Of a stretch of 8,434 nt of DNA, positions 5,491 to 8,434 are shown piece after piece. The stretch covers positions 1-8,434 of the forward strand of contig CASEST010000099.1 in assembly GCA_949290725.1 (NCBI GenBank). The letters are read 5' to 3'. How positions within the stretch are numbered: the stretch's first letter is position 1; every line of letters begins with the position of its first letter. Position numbers and translations under genes: made by a program. This stretch comes from an uncultured bacterium. GTDB lineage: Bacteria; Bacillota_I; Bacilli_A; RFN20; CAG-826. The notes under the pieces are model-generated. The model ran no database searches. It had not been told where the DNA came from and saw only the letters and a list, made by a program, of their open reading frames with translations.

Positions 5491-7260
5491 TTAGTTAGTA
5501 ATTTGTAATTCATTATTTAAATAATTTTGTTCAACTAGATCGCTTTCTCTAAATTGAAGTTCATATAAAAGTTTATAGGTACCATTCATTTTAATTAATT
5601 CATCATGACTACCTTTTTCTTTAATTTTACCATCAGAAATAACAATGATTTCATCGGCATTTCGAATTGTTGAAAGACGATGAGCGACTACTATTGCCGT
5701 CCTCCCTTTACAAAGTTCATCTAGAGCTTGTTGAATTAAAAGTTCGGTCGTATTATCTAAGGCGCTTGTTGCTTCATCTAAAATCAAGATTGAAGGATTC
5801 TTTAAAAAGATTCGTGCAATTGACAATCTTTGTTTTTGACCACCAGATAATTTAACACCTCTTTCTCCAATATCGGTATCAAAACCTTTAGGTAAAGAAA
5901 GAATATAATCATAAATATTGGCCTTTTTAGCAGCATAAATCAGTTCTTCTTCACTCGCTTCTAAATTTCCATATAAAATATTATCTTTAATTGTTCCACC
6001 AAAAAGGAAAACGTCTTGTTGAACGATTCCGATTTGTTTTCTTAACGATTCAAGGGTATATTCTTTAATATTTGTTCCATCAAGTTTAATATTCCCTTTA
6101 ACGACATCATAAAATCGAGGAATTAGATGACAAATTGTAGTTTTTCCTCCCCCGGAAGGTCCAACTAAAGCGACTTTTTTACCATGAGGTATTGAAAAAG
6201 AAACATCATTTAAAATACCTTTGCTTGATTTATAATTAAAAAATACATGATCAAATTCAATATCACCGGATAATTTTGGGCAAATTTTATCTCCTTCATA
6301 AAGATTTTCTTCTTTTTCATCCATAATCTCGCAAAATCTTTTAAATCCAGTCGCGCCATTTTGGAATTGTTCAACAAAATTAATCAACTGATTTACTGGG
6401 GCAATAAACATATTAACTGAAATAATAAAGGTTGAATAATCAGCAATATCGATCATATCGTTATATAAAAATATTCCTCCAGCTATTAAAACAATAATAT
6501 TAAAAACATCGGTTATAAATTGTGAAGAAGCAAAAAATTTACCCATCGCATCAAAAGCCGATGATCTAGCTTTAACAAATTTTTTATTTGTTTCTTCAAA
6601 TTTTTCTTGTTCTTTTTTAATATTGGTAAAGGCTTTTGTAACTCTAATTCCTGAAATAGAAGATTCTAACGAAGAATTAACATCAGCGATAGCTACTTTT
6701 GATTCAAGCATCGCTACTCGCATTTGATGACGAAAATGGGAAGTTATAAAAAATAAAAGTGGAACACAGGCAAAAATAATTAAAGATAAAATCCAGTTAA
6801 TAATGCATAAATAAATAAAACTAGCGATTAAAGTAAAGCCAGCAATAAAAATATTTTCTGGGCCATGATGAGCTAATTCGGAGATATCAAATAAATCATT
6901 AGTCATTCTTGACATTATTTTGCCAGTCTCATGTTCATCATAATAAGTATAAGGAAGCTTTTCTAATTTATTAAACATATCTGAACGCATTTCAGCCTGC
7001 ATTCTAACCCCCATAATATGGCCATAATATTGAATAAAATAGCGTAAAAACATCCTAATTATATAAATAGCTAATAAAGATACACCACAGGTTATTACTA
7101 ATTCTAATTTACGATTAGGGATAAAATCATTTAGCATATAGCGAGTGATAATTGGATATCCCATACCGATTAAAGCAACTAAAAAAGCAGCGCTCATATC
7201 TAAAATGAAAATCTTTTTATGAGGCTTATAATATTTAATAAATCTTTTTAATAAATCCAT
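5491..7260 (-). CDS. ABC exporter, fused membrane and ATPase domains (MsbA/LmrA/BmrA type)
   Basis: This 589-residue half-transporter should work as a dimer in the cytoplasmic membrane, using ATP to export lipids, drugs or peptides. About six hydrophobic segments lie at roughly 16-40, 53-75, 133-153, 155-175, 248-268 and 275-295. The cytoplasmic coupling region YYDEHETGKIMSRMTND (106-122) is typical of type IV exporters. The ATPase domain is complete: Walker A GPSGGGKTT (367-375), Q-loop GIVQQD (411-416), signature LSGGQKQR (471-478), Walker B ILILDE with catalytic Glu496, D-loop SALD (499-502) and switch H527 in VAHRLST. All catalytic residues are canonical, which fits a homodimer better than a degenerate heterodimer partner, and no second half-transporter is nearby. 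The ATG has a clear Shine-Dalgarno sequence. The substrate cannot be read from sequence; the nearby glycolipid glycosyltransferase makes lipid transport one option. Confidence 0.95.
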   Translation of the reverse strand: MDLLKRFIKYYKPHKKIFILDMSAAFLVALIGMGYPIITRYMLNDFIPNRKLELVITCGVSLLAIYIIRMFLRYFIQYYGHIMGVRMQAEMRSDMFNKLEKLPYTYYDEHETGKIMSRMTNDLFDISELAHHGPENIFIAGFTLIASFIYLCIINWILSLIIFACVPLLFFITSHFRHQMRVAMLESKVAIADVNSSLESSISGIRVTKAFTNIKKEQEKFEETNKKFVKARSSAFDAMGKFFASSQFITDVFNIIVLIAGGIFLYNDMIDIADYSTFIISVNMFIAPVNQLINFVEQFQNGATGFKRFCEIMDEKEENLYEGDKICPKLSGDIEFDHVFFNYKSSKGILNDVSFSIPHGKKVALVGPSGGGKTTICHLIPRFYDVVKGNIKLDGTNIKEYTLESLRKQIGIVQQDVFLFGGTIKDNILYGNLEASEEELIYAAKKANIYDYILSLPKGFDTDIGERGVKLSGGQKQRLSIARIFLKNPSILILDEATSALDNTTELLIQQALDELCKGRTAIVVAHRLSTIRNADEIIVISDGKIKEKGSHDELIKMNGTYKLLYELQFRESDLVEQNYLNNELQITN

Positions 7261-7265
7261 AATAA

Positions 7266-7269
7266 CTCC
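7266..7269 (-). promoter_or_regulatory. Shine-Dalgarno sequence of the ABC exporter gene
   Basis: On the minus strand TTTTGGAGTTATT precedes the ATG at 7260. GGAG lies 5 nt from the start codon, within the functional range. It supports this start and is notable because most other genes in the window have no recognisable ribosome binding site. Confidence 0.75.
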
Positions 7270-7276
7270 AAAACAA

Positions 7277-7301
7277 AAAGATATTATTAAATATTATCTT
7301 T
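7277..7301. repeat. Imperfect inverted repeat in the leader of the ABC exporter gene
   Basis: AAAGATA (7277-7283) pairs with TATCTTT (7295-7301), and the pairing continues inward with one mismatch to a centre at 7289, giving arms of about 12 bp. On the minus strand the right arm is followed by TTTGTTTT, giving a weak terminator- or attenuator-like layout just ahead of the Shine-Dalgarno sequence. The arms are nearly all A and T, so the hairpin would be marginal, and an operator role is equally possible. Confidence 0.4.
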
Positions 7302-7320
7302 AAAAAATCTAGATTTTTTA
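7301..7320. repeat. Perfect 20-bp palindrome between ogt and the ABC exporter gene
   Basis: TAAAAAATCTAGATTTTTTA is identical to its reverse complement. It starts 3 nt beyond the ogt stop codon and abuts the inverted repeat at 7277-7301. On the minus strand it could fold after ogt as a weak A-tract/T-tract hairpin, or it could bind a dimeric regulator ahead of the exporter gene. No GC-rich stem is present, so a standard terminator is doubtful. Confidence 0.5.
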
Positions 7321-7323
7321 TAA

Positions 7324-7821
7324 TTAGCTTTCTAGATCAAGCAAAAATTCTTTTTTTATTAATCCTCCAGCATAACCAACTAATTTATTATTTTGGCCAA
7401 TTATTCGATGACAAGGTATATAAATCGCAATTGGGTTATGGGAGATTGCTCTTCCTATTGCGCGATAAGAGATAGCTTCTTGATGAAACTTTTTTAAATA
7501 AATATTTGCAATATCTTTATAAGTTAAAACTTTTCCATAAGGAACGGTTAATAAAATATCTAAGATATTCTTTTGAAATTTACTAAGATTTGTTAAATCT
7601 AATTTAATTTTAAATTCTGGCGCTTCTTTATTAAAATAAGCATCTAACCATTTTTTTGCTTCTTTAATATAGAAATTCTCTTTATTTATAATAAGCGATT
7701 GATCAAATAAATATTTTGGGAGATTTTTTTGATCTTTAAAATAAATTCCAGCTAATCCTTTATCAGTTGAAAGAAGATACATCTCACCTAATCGATTAGA
7801 ATAAATAGAAAGAAAATACAT
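7324..7821 (-). CDS. ogt: Methylated-DNA--[protein]-cysteine S-methyltransferase (Ogt/MGMT)
   Basis: This suicide DNA-repair protein moves alkyl groups from O6-alkylguanine (and O4-alkylthymine) to its own cysteine, acting in the cytosol on DNA. Its 165 residues match the single-domain Ogt form without the Ada regulatory domain. Motifs are VPYGKVLTYKDIA (93-105, the winged-helix start), YRAIGRAISHNPIAI (119-133) with R120 as the probable Arg finger, the active-site IPCHRIIG (135-142) with acceptor C137, and VGYAGGLIKKEFLLDLE (148-164). The usual RAVGxAxxxNP is kept with R124 in the variable position. The start is the first Met, fitting the family's short N-terminal strand. It lies 5 nt after the stop of the upstream glycosyltransferase with no Shine-Dalgarno sequence, which suggests translational coupling or reinitiation. 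Confidence 0.95.
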   Translation of the reverse strand: MYFLSIYSNRLGEMYLLSTDKGLAGIYFKDQKNLPKYLFDQSLIINKENFYIKEAKKWLDAYFNKEAPEFKIKLDLTNLSKFQKNILDILLTVPYGKVLTYKDIANIYLKKFHQEAISYRAIGRAISHNPIAIYIPCHRIIGQNNKLVGYAGGLIKKEFLLDLES

Positions 7822-7826
7822 AATTA

Positions 7827-8434
7827 TTAATGTTTATTAGGATATTTATCATAAATTCGATGATAATATTCATCCCATAACTTTTTAACATGCTCTTCAT
7901 TATAAAAAGCTTTTAACTCTTTAGAATATGAAATAACTTTATTTTTAAAATCATTATCATCTTTAATTTTATTAATTAAAGATGAGAACTCTTCATTATT
8001 ATTTCCAACTAAATAAGGAGTATAAAAAATATCTTTATATAAATCCAAATCACGAACTAAAAATGGTTTTTCAACATTTAAACATTCTAATAAAGTAACT
8101 GGAAATAATTCTTGATAGGAAGGAAGAAATAATAAATCTGATAGATTATAAATATCATTCATTCTAATTCGAGGAATTATCCCTAAAAATTTTAAATTTG
8201 CTGGAGGATTCTCCATTAATTCTTTTATTTTTAAATAACCATCAGTTAATTTCCCAAAAGAAAAGCCTCCTGCCCATACAAAATAAATATCCGGATTATT
8301 TTTAGCTACTTCGGCAAAATCAATTATTCCTTTTCGAGTTTGAGTTTGACCAACTCCTAAAACGATAAATTTATCTTTTGGAATATTAAATTCATCTTTT
8401 AACTGATCGATTCTTTTTTTGTCTAATTGATGAA
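7827..8434 (-). CDS. GT4 glycosyltransferase, diacylglycerol glucosyl/galactosyltransferase-like, 5' end cut
   Basis: The frame is open from 8432 to the TAA at 7829-7827, so the 201 visible residues are the C-terminal half of a gene entering from the right. The Met at 8216 is internal. The fragment holds the nucleotide-sugar-binding Rossmann domain: VLGVGQTQTRKG (24-35), FVWAGGFSFGKLTDGY (51-66), NPPANLKFLGI (75-85), LPSYQELFPVTLLE (103-116) with the GT4 E-x7-E pair E108/E116, and RDLDLYKDI (127-135). From memory, this combination (VGQxQxRKG, WAGGFSFG, LPSYxELFPMTxLE, RDLDLYK) closely follows the Acholeplasma/streptococcal diacylglycerol glycosyltransferases alMGS and CpoA. These build mono- or di-glycosyl-diacylglycerol at the inner membrane face. 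Whether it adds the first or second sugar, and which sugar, cannot be told from this half. Confidence 0.85.
   Translation of the reverse strand, partial: HQLDKKRIDQLKDEFNIPKDKFIVLGVGQTQTRKGIIDFAEVAKNNPDIYFVWAGGFSFGKLTDGYLKIKELMENPPANLKFLGIIPRIRMNDIYNLSDLLFLPSYQELFPVTLLECLNVEKPFLVRDLDLYKDIFYTPYLVGNNNEEFSSLINKIKDDNDFKNKVISYSKELKAFYNEEHVKKLWDEYYHRIYDKYPNKH

Noticed and set aside
5667..5855. 62-codon plus-strand open frame
   Set aside because: It lies wholly inside the ATPase-domain coding region of the ABC exporter on the other strand, has no recognisable product or start signals, and is a shadow frame.
7827..8216. Glycosyltransferase starting at the Met at 8216 as a 129-residue gene
   Set aside because: The same frame stays open to the window edge and encodes clear GT4 motifs (VGQTQTRKG, WAGGFSFG) upstream of that Met, so the gene is a right-edge partial.
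1..8434. CRISPR arrays, tRNA/rRNA genes, insertion sequences, phage or defence genes
   Set aside because: No regularly spaced repeats, cloverleaf-like or conserved RNA segments, transposase motifs or long terminal repeats were found; the window is nearly filled by known housekeeping-type families.

Overview
This is a very AT-rich window (G+C clearly below one third by eye) with eight protein-coding genes, two of them cut by the window edges. Trp is written TGG throughout and no gene needs TGA to be read as Trp. One gene appears to stop at TGA. The standard bacterial code therefore fits, unlike that of Mycoplasma. Base composition, TTA/AAA/ATT-rich codon use, the 1,2-diacylglycerol glycosyltransferase and the homodimer-type ABC exporter suggest a low-GC Bacilli/Mollicutes-like lineage with standard code (Acholeplasma-, Izemoplasma- or gut RF39-like). 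The genus cannot be named from this sequence alone.

Left part (1-1369, minus strand): the N-terminal two thirds of a MntP-type manganese exporter runs off the left edge. Upstream of it lies a PfkB-family fructokinase. A compact set of overlapping perfect palindromes sits between the two and overlaps the likely mntP promoter.

Centre (1474-4539, plus strand): polyphosphate kinase 1 and an exopolyphosphatase (Ppx/GppA), the paired enzymes that make and break inorganic polyphosphate. Each has its own recognisable sigma-A-type promoter, with identical -35 (TTGAAA) and -10 (TAAAAT) hexamers. The pair is closed by a clear rho-independent terminator that overlaps the ppx stop codon.

Right part (4562-8434, minus strand): a four-gene co-directional run. 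In transcription order it holds the C-terminal part of a glycolipid-type GT4 glycosyltransferase (cut by the right edge), an O6-alkylguanine-DNA alkyltransferase (5 nt gap), a half-size ABC exporter (63 nt gap containing strong palindromes), and an HSL-family alpha/beta hydrolase (26 nt gap). The glycosyltransferase and exporter point to membrane lipid or envelope work.

The most distinctive feature is at gene starts. mntP, the fructokinase and ppk1 have good -10 boxes only 7-11 nt before ATG and no Shine-Dalgarno sequence, which predicts leaderless or nearly leaderless mRNAs. The ABC exporter gene has a clear Shine-Dalgarno sequence, and ppx a weak one. All genes belong to known families, and I see no convincing undescribed multi-gene system. 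No tRNA, rRNA, CRISPR array or insertion sequence was seen, and no gene-free stretch exceeds about 110 bases.
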